DNA from: Ephemerocybe angulata
Lineage: Eukaryota; Basidiomycota; Agaricomycetes; Agaricales; Psathyrellaceae
Direction of reading: 5' to 3'
DNA length: 55,706 nt
Assembly: GCA_013368325.1 (NCBI GenBank)
Contig: JAACJK010000023.1
Span: 1 to 55,706, forward strand
The translations under genes and the position numbers were made by a program. Below the pieces are notes generated by a model. The model worked only from the letters and a program-made list of their open reading frames with translations, did no database searches and was not told the DNA's origin. This document shows positions 43,978 to 55,131 of this stretch, piece by piece (within the stretch, counting starts at the first letter, position 1; the number at the start of each line of letters is the position of its first letter).

Positions 43978-46900
43978 GGTGGCCAAAATTCTGCGTTGCG
44001 GTGCGGTAATTTGCGGTAAATATACGAAAACTGAAAATTTTGGGCCTGGATGCATACGTACATAGTTATATAACTCAGCATATGTCAGTACAGTCTACCA
44101 GCATAGAAATAACAAAGCGAGGAGATGCCTATGGAATACCTGATAATATGTCAAAGTTGGTCCAATTCCAGCGACTGTTGGGCAAATCACAGACTCTAGA
44201 GCATGAAATAGGGCTATATGAGAACTACCTTTATATATATGGTATGGCCCACCTCATACATAACGACTTTGGGCAGTGGAACCCAACACCTTCCCCAAAC
44301 CAGGGAATTGATGTTGAGCCTTAGTTGATTCCCACACGTCAAGTTGCGTTGACTTGCGGTGATCTGCATGTACTTTGCGGTTATTTGCGTTGACTTGCAT
44401 CGAATTTGCGGTAGGTGACCTTCAATTTGCGGTGGGTTTGCGTGAAAAGTTTTTCTTTACAGGTGGGACCTTAGAATACATTAGTTATGGAAGTATATTA
44501 GTATATTGTATCTCTCATTGTAGTATACAATCCCATATTGTGTCGCACGGTGCCATCAATATGGAGTGTGCCGGGCACGAATCTAATCGCCGTGCAAAAA
44601 CTACCCAAAGGAAATGGGAAAAACCAAGCTAAGTACATTAGAGGTATATTCTGGGTATATTACACGAAATTTGGAGAGGTGACGAGATCAGGTTCAACTG
44701 TGGTGCAGTGAATAGTTGGTGGGTGCCCATATTGAGACTTGCACGGCGCCATCAAAGTTCGATAAGTCAACCGCCATTTTGCACCCCACTCCACAAGTAC
44801 CTAAAGAATTCAGGAGATAACTTGACATTAGATTTAAGGTAGCTAGAGCATCGTGAATATGGAATCTTGTGAGGCGAGTGCATCAGGTTCAGCAGTAAAC
44901 ATCAATATACAATTCATTCGCACTTTTGGGGGACAGAGCTATACTACGATACGTGATGCTTCTTGGCTCGCTTTTTACTGCCAGGAATAAATTCTTCGTC
45001 CGACTCCCCTTCTCCCCTTCGTTTCTCTGTCTGTAAACGTTGATCCATAGTCACCTTTCTGGTGAGGCGAGTTGCGACTGGGACTGGGGCCGGAAGGTGA
45101 GCGAGTTTCTCTTGTTCCTTCTTCTTTGGCTTCGGCTTGGGTGTCGAGGGGACGGGCTTGCTTGGCTGTATTACCCGAAAGGTAGATTCACCATTCAGGG
45201 TAGCTGGCGGCTCGTTCGGGTTGAAGGGGAATGGTTCTGGGCCCAAAGCAGGGTCCCGAGGGGGCCGAGTCTTCAAGGGATAGGGTGTTGAACCAAACAA
45301 CGCCATATCATCCTTGTAATCATGAACGAATGTCCCCATGATGTATGGGGAACCATCCTCAGTCAGAATGCGAATGAGGTTTGCAGGATGCTCCACTGGT
45401 ACATCACCGATTTTGCGTTGAATTTGCGAGTGCCCTTTGAGGAGGTGCGTATTCATACTCCAGTCCTCCGATGCGATGGTGGATGATGTGATCTGAGGGG
45501 TTGGATCGAGCGTAGAGTTCCCCAGAAGGTTGGCTCGGTTGCAGTAGAATGCCCGTTCATGCGTGGTGAGTAGCCGTTGGATTCGGGATCGAGTCGCAAT
45601 ATCGTTTTCTGTAGTCATGCTGTACTCCTTCTCTGTGAGAATGCGCGAAAGTTCGAATATTTCTGCGTCATCGGACGGCTCGAGCTTGAGGTATTTGCGG
45701 AGGACCAATAGTCGCAGAAGGACTACGACACAGATGTGCTCTTCTTCCTTCCCTGCTAAGAGCTCTGTAAATGTCATCGAGATGTAGTTATCGATAGCTG
45801 CTCGATGTCCGGGAAAGAGGGGAATTGAAAACATCTTCGATGGGAAGCGGAGGAGATGCTTTTTTCGAGCGAAGTGACGCTTAGGCGTGGAGAGCGGGAG
45901 CTCTTCCATCCACTCCATTAGCACATTCATGATGGGATGGTATCGGATACCAGTGACAAACTCCACAATGGCAGTCTCAGCATCCTTCAAAGCAGAGAGT
46001 ATGCCAAGTGAGTCCGCTTCCCACAGTGCTTCGACGTCCTCTTCGCTTGTAATATCATAGAGCACAATTGGCCAGACGATTGAGCCCAATGAGTTCTTTC
46101 AAAATAAGAGAATGAATATGCGGATTTGCAAGTGCTCAGTAAAGAATGACACTCACTGGTAAATCTGTTGCGAAGTCGTCTCGCCAGAGCATACTATAAC
46201 ACTCCTGCACGGATAGTGTGAAGGTATCTGACACCATGACCGGAGATTTTTGAGGCCAGTCATTGTACTTGTGCCACTGCAGAGTAACCGTGTCATTAGT
46301 ACGGGAGATAATCTGCGCTGGATACGATTTTCGGTTGTTCAGTCTGGTGATTTGGTGCACGTTGACCAGGAGGAAGCGACCAAGCCTATATCAAATACAC
46401 GTAAGTGAGTGAGTCATTGCAAATGGTAGAAATACACTGTACATTGACTGATCCCAGCGACCGTTAATTGCATACCTGCATTGAGGACAGCAGAACAGAA
46501 AGTCGATGTCGTCAAGATGATCTTTTGGAAGAAACCGGCGCATGCATGAAGTATGCCAGACCACCTTACACAGATGACAGAGAATCGTGGACAACGCAGC
46601 TGCGCCATCTAGCCCACATGTCTCGCAAGATGGAATAGCAATATCAGCTGTGACTGAAGCAGCGGGCTTCGCCTTAGCCTTTGCAACTTTGTCCCAAAGA
46701 GCCAAAGCGTCAGATAAGCTCGTGCTTGGGCCCGGCTTGTTGCTTGGACCAGGCGTGTTGGTCTCTGTGGGTCCATCGATGTCGTCATCCCAGAGAGACT
46801 TGGATTCAAATATTGAGTGAATGAGTGGTTCATCCTCGGAGCTGAAGTCGTTATCGTAAACCGTGCCATCAGAGCGACTGGATTTGGATGGGGTAGACCC

Positions 46901-49900
46901 CATTTCAATATCCGACCCAGAAGAGCTGCCGTCTGACACGCTGAGAGGTCGTTTTGGAATTGAGCCAACACTGCTGACTCGCTCGTAGTGGTGAAAGTTG
47001 TCCTTCATTTTCTGGATGGACTGAGTCGTCTGCCAGGAGAGCGTAAGACCAGAGTATACCGTGGACACATGTATTTGAACACATACCTTTCCCAGCTGGC
47101 TGGTGCGGTGGTAGACGTAGTAGGATTCATCGGTCGTCCGCTTTTGTAAGGGATGGGTGCCCTTTTTAGCTCTACGCAGCCTCGAGTTCATGTCGTCGTA
47201 TGTGTAGGAAACTCCGCCGAGCATAAGCTCAGCAGTGAAGTGATCCTTTTTATGAATGATACGCCCAACGAGGGTATACACAATCTCCGAGTCAGGGGAG
47301 ATAATCTTGAATGTTTCGTCAAATCGGAGATGGTTGTGGGCCCGCCGCTTCCCGTCTGAAAGGTTCGACCCGACTGTCAAGATTAGCGGCCAGTAGAAGT
47401 TGACGGCTGATGGAGCCGCATTCAGTTCACATCCATCCGTTGCACATGGAGTTTGACCAGCAGCAATAGACGGATGTAGCTCCTGGTTGGGAAGTATGAC
47501 AGCGAGGTTTGAGAAGTATTCTTCTAGTCCGATTGAGGTGTCCATCTTCAGTAATTTCTGGAGCGCAGCAGCATACTCGCAGTGTGGATGCATGATGGCC
47601 TTGGGCCTCTCGGGGTACTGCGTGCATCGGTGCCCCGCACCACAGGCTGACTCAACGGAGTATTGAACAGCCATGTACCTCTGTGCCTCAAAACATGGCT
47701 CGAAGTCCTGGGGCAGGGTATATCAGATTTTTCGACCCTCTTAAAAACCTAATATCCATGCTCACCTCAATCATAGGCTGAATCCAGCATAACGCAGAAT
47801 GATGCCCGGACGAGCTAAGCTCTGCATGCGCATTCCGCTGAGCTTGCGAGAAGTCCATGACCTATAGCAAAAATAAGCATTAGCGCATTAGCGTGTGCAT
47901 GCGTTGCAGTTGCAGCAAGGCGACGTCAAGGCGACGTACATTGAGAAGGTATTCCTTTTTGAATGGAAGCCCGTCGCGCTGGACTTTGGCCATGACAGCA
48001 TCATTCAGATGCTTGAAGTGCGGGCGATGGTGGGCGGCGTCTTCACCAAAAACGAGGGTAAATAGAACTGGGACCCAAGCTTTCAGCGTCTCGCTGAATG
48101 CAGATGTCGAGAGAAGAACACCATCCTTGAAGTAAGAATGGTTTCCATCCGTTACAAAGCCGTGTCGAGAGCCAACAGTGTCTTTGTCGAGTACCCAGTC
48201 ATCGACAGTCGCCTCCAGCACCGAGTTCATAAACGCTGTCCGGAAAATGAATAATCCTTGGTCGTGTAGCTGCGAGAAGATTAGAAACGGCTCCCCGAGC
48301 TCGCCATTGAGACCTAGAATTTGTTTTATTGTGGCCCCAGCAGTAGTGTTCTTCGGCATTGTGTTCGTAACTCCAGTCCGAGCCTGGCTCTTGGCGACGA
48401 AGTACCGAGCGGCGCTGGGATTAGCAAGAGCAGGCGCAATGTCGGGCAAGGGCACGGATCCAGGATTCAGATCACCGGTGCGAAGAGCGTGAACCGTTGC
48501 ATTCGCCCCTCCACGCACGACTTGAGCATCGAGTTGAGCAGTTTCTGAAACAGAGAGGTGGCTCGTGGGTGGGCGTGGGTGGTCGTGATATCCTTCGTGC
48601 TCCCAGCGGAAGTATTCTTCACCAGTCTTGATGTCCTTTGCACGATACCGATGGCACCTGGCGGCACAGTCATGGTGGACAAGTGGACCGGACCCGCATA
48701 GGGCGCAGCCGGCGTGAATTTGCTTCTCCTGAGTGCTGGGATCGGTTTTGGGCTTCACTGGGCGTACACAGGCCGGATTGGGGCATACGTCAACCCCAAG
48801 GCACTTGCTCGTCTTCGCTTTTCCAATGGCAACGGAGTATTCGGTGGCTTTGCGGTTCCAGTTGCTTGTACCATAAGAACGGAACTGCCACTTCGCCTGG
48901 TCGTTATTTGGCTTTGCTTCGTCCTCTGTTTCGAATTTTCGAACTCGTTTCCCATTCGGCCAGTCGTATAGGACAGTTCCTAGTATATTTTAGAGCATTA
49001 TATCGACGTAGGCACTGTAGACGTACCAGGTTCCGCTGTACATATTCCCTCTTCCTCCGGTTCTCCTTCTGAGTCCGAACTCGAATCCGATGCCATGCTA
49101 ACCTTCTGCTTTGCCTCTAGTGCTGCCTGAGATTCGTCCCTAGCTTGCGGCACCTTTTTGCGACTGTCTGCGGCTGGGGGTTTCGCGATTTTTGCTTGTT
49201 CGGGCACGGGTAAGCGCTGTCTGGTTGCGGCGGGTTGAACGGTCTCGATGGTCGGCATTTTGGGTGGTTGCGTCGCTTCAGGCGGGTTAAACGAAGCCAT
49301 AGGTACTCCAACATTGTATACTCCTGGATTTCCATAACCTAGACACACCAGAACGAAGATTATCAGCCTAGCATTGCTTGAGCCCTGAAGTTGGAACTCA
49401 CCATTCATGTACGGTGCCGAAACAGACATGTATTGGCTTGGATGGTACCCATGGAGCATCATATGGGGTGGTGGTTGCGCATACGGACCGTATATATGCC
49501 CTGGAGGGGCAGCGGGTTGGTACATTGGAGGATATTGCATGGGATGGTGCTGATACTGCGGCTGGTTCACAACGGGCACTGGCGGTGCTTGTTGCTGTTG
49601 CTCGTCCTCCGAAAGAAGGCAAAAAGCGCCCTTTTGAGTCTCTTCATGTCTTGATGATCTGTGTAAGGCAAAACGTGCGTTATTAGAGGTTGTCGAGTCC
49701 TCAAATCTTTGGAGCGAGGCGCCTAATCGGGAACGGAAGCTTATAATGGCCCAGCAAAACATCGCTCCAAGAATCAAAGTCTGTAGGCGAAAGCGCATAT
49801 ATTGGGTCTATAATGTATAGATACAGTCTCTAGAAACCTGTTAACACCAATATACCAGCCATACTCGAGGTGGACGACTTACCACAGCCCACCCCGCCCC

Positions 49901-50383
49901 TATTGAGGGTCACCACCGGCCATCAATCCTGTTCCCCAAGCCCATGCCCAACCCTCCGTCTTGCGCCCTCTCCAAGCCTCAAGAATGTTTTCGAGATATA
50001 CTGGGTATCTGCTGGTTGAGTGGATGTGGTCCTCGGTGCTCGCTGTTGTGGTGGTAGGCAGTCAGAATCGACGATGTCGTTGCGGCGCTTTGCGTCACCT
50101 CAGACAATTCCCACAGTCATTTAACCTCTCCGCTGATCAAGGACAGGCTGGGCTGGAAGAACGATGCACTATATCTTATCTACTGAGTACTGAACATCCT
50201 CAACACCCTATTATACCCCCGTGTCCTCCCCCAGAAGCCCTACGCAAAACACGCAACCTCACGCAAGTCACCGCAAATACCGAAATCTTGCGGCAATCAA
50301 GGCATTTGCGGTAACTTGCGTGTTATATACCGCAAGGCCATCAACGCAAGCTACCGCAACGCAACGCAAAAACATGAACCACC
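43978..50383 (-). mobile_element. GCM-domain DDE DNA transposon, copy 2 (6,406 bp)
   Basis: It matches copy 1 in the same orientation, 9.94 kb away. The only differences I found are four single-base losses, each in an A/T run: near 43985, 49611, 49705 and 50283. The left flank ends CTTGAGT and the right flank begins GGAATTGGG, unlike each other and unlike copy 1, so it is a separate insertion (or its flanks have been rearranged). No target duplication is visible. Confidence 0.85.
44944..49798 (-). CDS. GCM/DDE/PHD transposase, copy 2 with altered N-terminus
   Basis: Exons and domains match copy 1 from the Q-rich segment onward, and the remaining exons can be placed by adding about 9,940. The loss of one A at 49611-49615 shifts frame for the start used in copy 1 (here ATG at 49647). 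A second loss near 49705 opens an upstream frame from ATG at 49798 that reads into the Q-rich segment without a stop. It would add a different N-terminus with a hydrophobic stretch (TLILGAMFCWAIISF). Either copy 2 is translated from this upstream ATG, or copy 2 is broken, or the base losses are errors. The catalytic and zinc motifs are unchanged. Confidence 0.65.
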
Positions 50384-52201
50384 GGAATTGGGTGATGACG
50401 GCGATCAGGTACCCCGAGAATAGCTATGCTATGGCCAAATACTACTCTACGACAGCTTGAACGTTCTCGGGCGGGCTGGCAAGTCGGTCATATGTTGTCG
50501 TAGTATGGCTTGCGGTCGGACCTCTTGAAAGTTCTCATCGGAAGCTAATGAAGACAGTACCCGGGGACATATCCTGCACTTTGCACTTGCGGGTCGTAGT
50601 TCTACTCCATTTACTCTATGCAAATCTAATCTCAGGGCCTGGAGGGATTAGGATGTTTAGAGCAGTGCTCCTTGACATCGCAGCATCCGAGTGTCGGTCG
50701 CATCAGCGTTAGCGATATACTTGGCTTAAATGAAAGACAAGGTGTTTTAGTGGGGCTAAGGCGCCTCAGCTGTCATCATCGTACCTACCACGCATGGTGC
50801 GCCAATGACAGAGAAGCAGGGCTGAGACGCTCTCTGTCTGTCCTCTTTTTCCACCGTTACAGTTGACTGACTGATCAAGGTGAGTCCTATTCAATTGAGA
50901 TTGAGATTACTTACCAAGGGGGAGGACAGAGTTCGGACAGACGGGCTTTGCGAGTGTACGACCCGTGATGATAGCTTCAATAAAGGGATACCCTTTCTGT
51001 CTAGCGCGCCATGTGGATGCGCGATGTGAACTGCGACAGAACCTTCTCATTTTCCTCGTGAAGTCGGTGACGCCTCCGGATCGGACTTGCCATCCAAGTC
51101 AATCGTAGAGGGTACCTACCGGACCTTTCACACCTCTATTTTCTTGATATTTATTTCCTTTTTCTATCCTCCTTCCTCCTATGTATGCCTTTATTTTATT
51201 GCTCCCCCGTGTCCAGGTACATCATACCGTTGCCGTTGCTTCCCATACTCCACGAAACCTGTGCATGTCCAATCGCAGCGTCTATCGCACTAATCTAAGC
51301 GAGATAATCTCTGGACCTGATCGCCCGAGGCCCCCTCCGAGCTCAGCGAGAGATCCGAGTTCACCGAGTGCCTTCCCTCGCACTCGCTTCTTTCGCTGGT
51401 TGGCCAAGCTCTCCTGGTCGAGTCATACGCCGATCTTACCTCCCTCTTCATTTCCTAACGCGACTAAAGTCCTCCACTCGAGGCGCGGTTTACTAAGGAA
51501 AGCGGCCTTGTCTCTACTCCGTCGAACTTATCGCGATTTGTAGCCAGATGCGCTCCACTTTCCTATCCGTTTCGCTTTTCCTTCCAAAAGACAGACATAG
51601 AAGGAAACTTCCACCCTAATCCGAATTCGAATGAAGCACCTATCCTGGAGTGCATCCGCGACGTCCGCCGCCTGCAACGTTCCTCCGAGTCATCCTATGA
51701 TTCCTCGATCGGACACCCTTCCCTGATCTCTCCAAATTCACAGGTTTCATGATCATCGGACCACACAGCTTGGGTGCTTCTTCGACACAACGGTCCTCCC
51801 ACACATTATCCCTGGACGTCGCTTATTTGCGGAAACGCGATGAGTGCGGAGAGCTTCAACCTTGCGCACATTTCGCGGAGAACTCCTTGCTCCCGCCGCC
51901 CAGTTCGCGTCTCATGCCGCATGTCGAGTCGGATATCCGGAAAATTGTGGGGCAGAGCCTCGCCAGGGCTAGCGCGTGGTCAAATGGCGCCATGGATTAT
52001 TCCCGACTGAGTCGCCTATGTAGGGTCGCGGACCCGACTATGGTTGTCTTGGTTCCTTGATTCCTAGAAGACTGGATGGCTGTGGTTGGCTGTGATTCAA
52101 GCTTGCTTGTGACTCGGGATGTTCGCTTCCCCACGAACGCGTGCCTTGCCTCGTTTTAACCTTACAAAGGGTCCGATTTGGCCCTCGTTCCATCTTGGCT
52201 T
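50384..52201. other. No confident gene
   Basis: No coherent exon chain or family motif was found. Part of the region (about 51200-52060) shares the TCG/CGA-rich texture of the LTR interior at 21.5-25.2 kb and may be an old retroelement remnant. Short open frames here are attributed to that composition. Confidence 0.3.
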
Positions 52202-53032
52202 ATGACCACCACCATCGAATCTGCTGGCCCCGGTCGCGAAGTTGCAGAAATGAACGAAACTCACATTCTTCCTCCTCTTTTGGGAGATGGGGAGGGAAAG
52301 TATCGCATTCTCGTCCTTGGGAACAGTGGTAAGCACGCTGTAGCACGGAGGACGTAGTGATGCTCAGCTCCCCGCTCTCTGTCCGTCTGTGCTGGGTAGG
52401 GTCTGGCAAGGAAAGTGTTATCCCCATAGTCTGGTCTTATGGGTTCAATCGAGTGACCTTTGTGACACTGCAGAGCACGACAGCCGCGTTCTCTCGATGA
52501 TTCTCTCCGTTCCGTTCATCTCCATTGGACGAGCTCCATTGGGGACCGAATTGGTACCAGCCCCCGCAGCAGAGCTCATCGAAAAGGTGCAGAAAGCGAT
52601 GGACGACACCGACGGGAGTTGGATTGCCGAAGGTGATTATATGCACAAGCTGAACTCGTACGTCGTGGATCGCGCGACCGACGTTATCTGTAAGTCCATT
52701 TATCTGACTTACCGACCACACATACTCTGTGGAGAATAAACCATTGATTTCTTCATGTAGGGCTTGATCCTCCCCTCATGCTGTACCTCCCGCGCATCTT
52801 CACACGGACCATTGCTCGCATCCTCGGTTTCGCACCTCCTTGCGCACCGGGGTGCCCTGAATCCGTCCGGGAGGCGTTCTTCAGTAAGGACAGCATCCTT
52901 TGGTGGTGTCTTAGCCATCACTGGAGTAATCGCAGGCGGAACGAGGAGAGGATGCGATGGATTGGGATTGGGTGTGAGGGTAAAGAGGGGATGGGGTGGA
53001 GAGAGAGGGGGTGCCACGGTTGGAGGGTATGA
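52202..53032 (+). CDS. P-loop (adenylate-kinase-like) NTPase
   Basis: Exons 52202-52328, 52400-52414, 52474-52689 and 52761-53032 join in frame. MTTTIESAGPGREV starts at 52202. YRILVLGNSGSGKE spans the first intron and forms the Walker A loop, with Glu where Ser/Thr is usual after the Lys. Then follow LSMILSVPFISIG, KAMDDTDGSWIAEGDY and DVIWLDPPLMLYLPR (a Walker-B-like strand), SILWWCLSHHW and a basic RRRNEERM. The layout fits small kinases of the adenylate-kinase-like or topology-modulation type, of about 230-260 residues. Exon 2 is only 15 nt. The reading ends at 53030-53032, but another frame just downstream (RRMRRLGGWGM) resembles a natural C-terminus, so one base may be missing near 53025. 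The Walker A substitution could impair nucleotide binding. Confidence 0.6.
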
Positions 53033-53232
53033 GGCGGATGAGGAGGCTTGGAGGCTGGGGAATGAGAGGGATTTGTGGCTGGATGCTGTTAAAAGCGATG
53101 AGGAAGACGGAGTAGGCTATGGGTCTGTAGGATCCTACATATTAGATGAGGGTGTTTGTGGGGTGCTAGTACGGAAGTCTCAGAATATGATATCTGGACG
53201 CCTCTGCAATGTGTACACCGGTCTCTAGAGGC

Positions 53233-53785
53233 CAGTGTGAAATTTGGAGCATGTGCCGAGGCTCGAGGGAAACGTCCATGCTATTGGGACACCGCACGGG
53301 CGCTTACGAAGCTGCCAAGCAACGCACATAATCCTCGGGCGCTTAGACTCAATTTAGATAACGAACAACTTAATAGGGGACTACCACATACTAGGGAACA
53401 TACTTAATCCAAGTATAAGAGTTGATTGTGATGCATAGCCCTATTCTTGCTTCTGCCACTATTGCGATAACCAAGACAGCCTACTTCCAGTTTGTTAAAT
53501 CTCTTTTGCGCAACCGTGAGTATTAGGCCTCCGCCCGGGGTGTCCTCAAAGAGCGCGATCCTATTGTCTCTTTTGTATTACCGCCGTCAATGCGGTACAG
53601 CTGCTCGAGGTAGATATTTGTAAAGGATGTCGTTAAATGGTCCCCAAAACAAGGGCTCATGATCATTGACTTCTGCATCAGTCATCAGAAGCAAGAAGAG
53701 GGCCGGCTGGGAGAGAAACCGAAGATAAGATGACCGCCGGAGTTTTGTCAGTTGAAAAAACTTGACTAAGCTGCGCACTCCACAC
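53233..53785. other. Intergenic stretch without recognised gene
   Basis: No conserved frame is visible. The right part should contain the promoter of the hydrolase gene. Confidence 0.3.
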
Positions 53786-53793
53786 ATATATAG
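53786..53793 (+). promoter_or_regulatory. TATA box of the hydrolase gene
   Basis: ATATATAG lies about 45 bp upstream of the ATG at 53834, in otherwise mixed sequence. Confidence 0.45.
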
Positions 53794-53833
53794 CCTACGA
53801 TTCACATCTTTGGATACTTCATCCCCAATCATC

Positions 53834-55131
53834 ATGAGTATAGCTTCTATCCTTCTTGGCTACAAGGACTTCACCACCTCCCGTGGGCTGAAGTACCACT
53901 ATTACTTCTCCGCCGCCGAGGGTGGAAAGCCGACGATCCTCTTCGTCCACGGATTCCCGTCTCTCTCTGTCGATTGGCATAATCAGATTACCTACTTCAA
54001 GGCAAAGGGATACGGTCTCGTCGTTCCGGACCAGCTGGGATATGGGGTACCGATGCTCCTGAGGACGCGAACGCCTATCTGCACTCGCTCCTCGCCAAGG
54101 ATCAGGTGGAGATCCTCGAGCATGAGAACGTGAAAGAGGTGTTTGCGGTTGGGCATGACTGGTGAGTAGCTTCACCAGCATCCATCGAAGGGTTGAAACC
54201 TGAGCGGTGTCGTTATGTAGGGGTGCCAAAACCACGAGCGTTATTGCCAACCTCTTCCAGGACAGATTCCTTGGGTTTGGCTTCCTTTCTCTAGATACCT
54301 GCCTCCCAATACCGAGCTCACCTATGAGCAAACCGGGGAACTGGTGCGTGGTTGTATTTACATTGTCGCTTTCGTCAGCTCATGGTATTGTGTAGCTTAA
54401 GCAGGCCCTTGGATACGAGAACTTTGGGTATTGGGGCTTCTTTTCAGCCCCTGACGCTAACGAGACCATCCAGAAACACGTATGCACTTGTATTAACCCG
54501 CTGAAGCTCATCGCAAATCTGATGCCATCCGCCTTCATTATCTTTATAGAAAGAATCGTTTTGGGACCTTGTGCATGCACGGGATAGTCGCCTCCCCAAG
54601 TATGCTTTCTGTCCCACTGGAGCGATTCGTGTCTGGTTGGAGTCAGACAGTCGTACTGCCCATGCCCCGTACGTGGCTAAAGAGGTATGTCGTATTACTC
54701 CGCTATGAGTCGTAGATTGAACGTAAACTCCGCCACAAGCTCTCCCAAATCTACGAGAAGGAGTTCACGAAGAATGGGTACCATGGCCCTCTCAACTTCT
54801 ACAAGGTCGCAGTCTCCGGGGCCGACATGGAGGATGCGAAAGGTGCGTACATGTTATCACTTCAGCCTCAGCCGGGTCTAGAGAAAGTCTTATCTGACAT
54901 GATTATCAATAGCGATTCCTCTCGCACAATACCCCATCTCAAAGCCAGTCTTCTTTGGTGGGACGAGTAAAGGACGTGGTCTGTCCCCCTGCGCTTGCGG
55001 GACGCTCTCTCGCGCAATTCTGCCCCAAGGCGACGACGCACATCTTTGAGGCTGGACATTGGGTCCTGCTTGAGAAACCGGATGAGGTTAATGCAGAGCT
55101 TGAGAAGTGGATCGAGTCCTCGCTGGCTTAA
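53834..55131 (+). pseudogene. Epoxide-hydrolase-like alpha/beta hydrolase with frame breaks
   Basis: The chain of exons (53834-54161, 54221-54343, 54396-54479, 54550-54684, 54716-54842, 54913-55131) spells an alpha/beta hydrolase of about 338 residues. Motifs in order are LFVHGFP (oxyanion loop), VVPDQLGYG, AVGHDWGAKT with the Asp nucleophile, the lid region YLPPNTELTYEQ and LGYENFGYWGFF, and EAGHWVLLEKP with the catalytic His. These define epoxide hydrolases, which open epoxides to diols. Three frame breaks are needed: one base missing in GGGG near 54051, one missing near 54288, one extra near 54970. The fifth intron is only 31 bp, below the usual fungal minimum. The catalytic residues survive, so this is either a very young pseudogene or a functional gene with sequence errors. 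Confidence 0.65.

Noticed and set aside
43224..44081. Minus-strand Ala-Pro-Leu repeat frame of 285 codons
   Set aside because: It begins inside transposon copy 2 and mirrors the plus-strand repeat; the substitution pattern favours the plus strand. The non-repeat part (43760-43970) does look somewhat coding, so this is not fully excluded.
34037..50383. Helitron as explanation for the missing target duplications
   Set aside because: The element has GGTGG...CCACC inverted ends and a DDE-type protein, and no Rep/helicase motifs.
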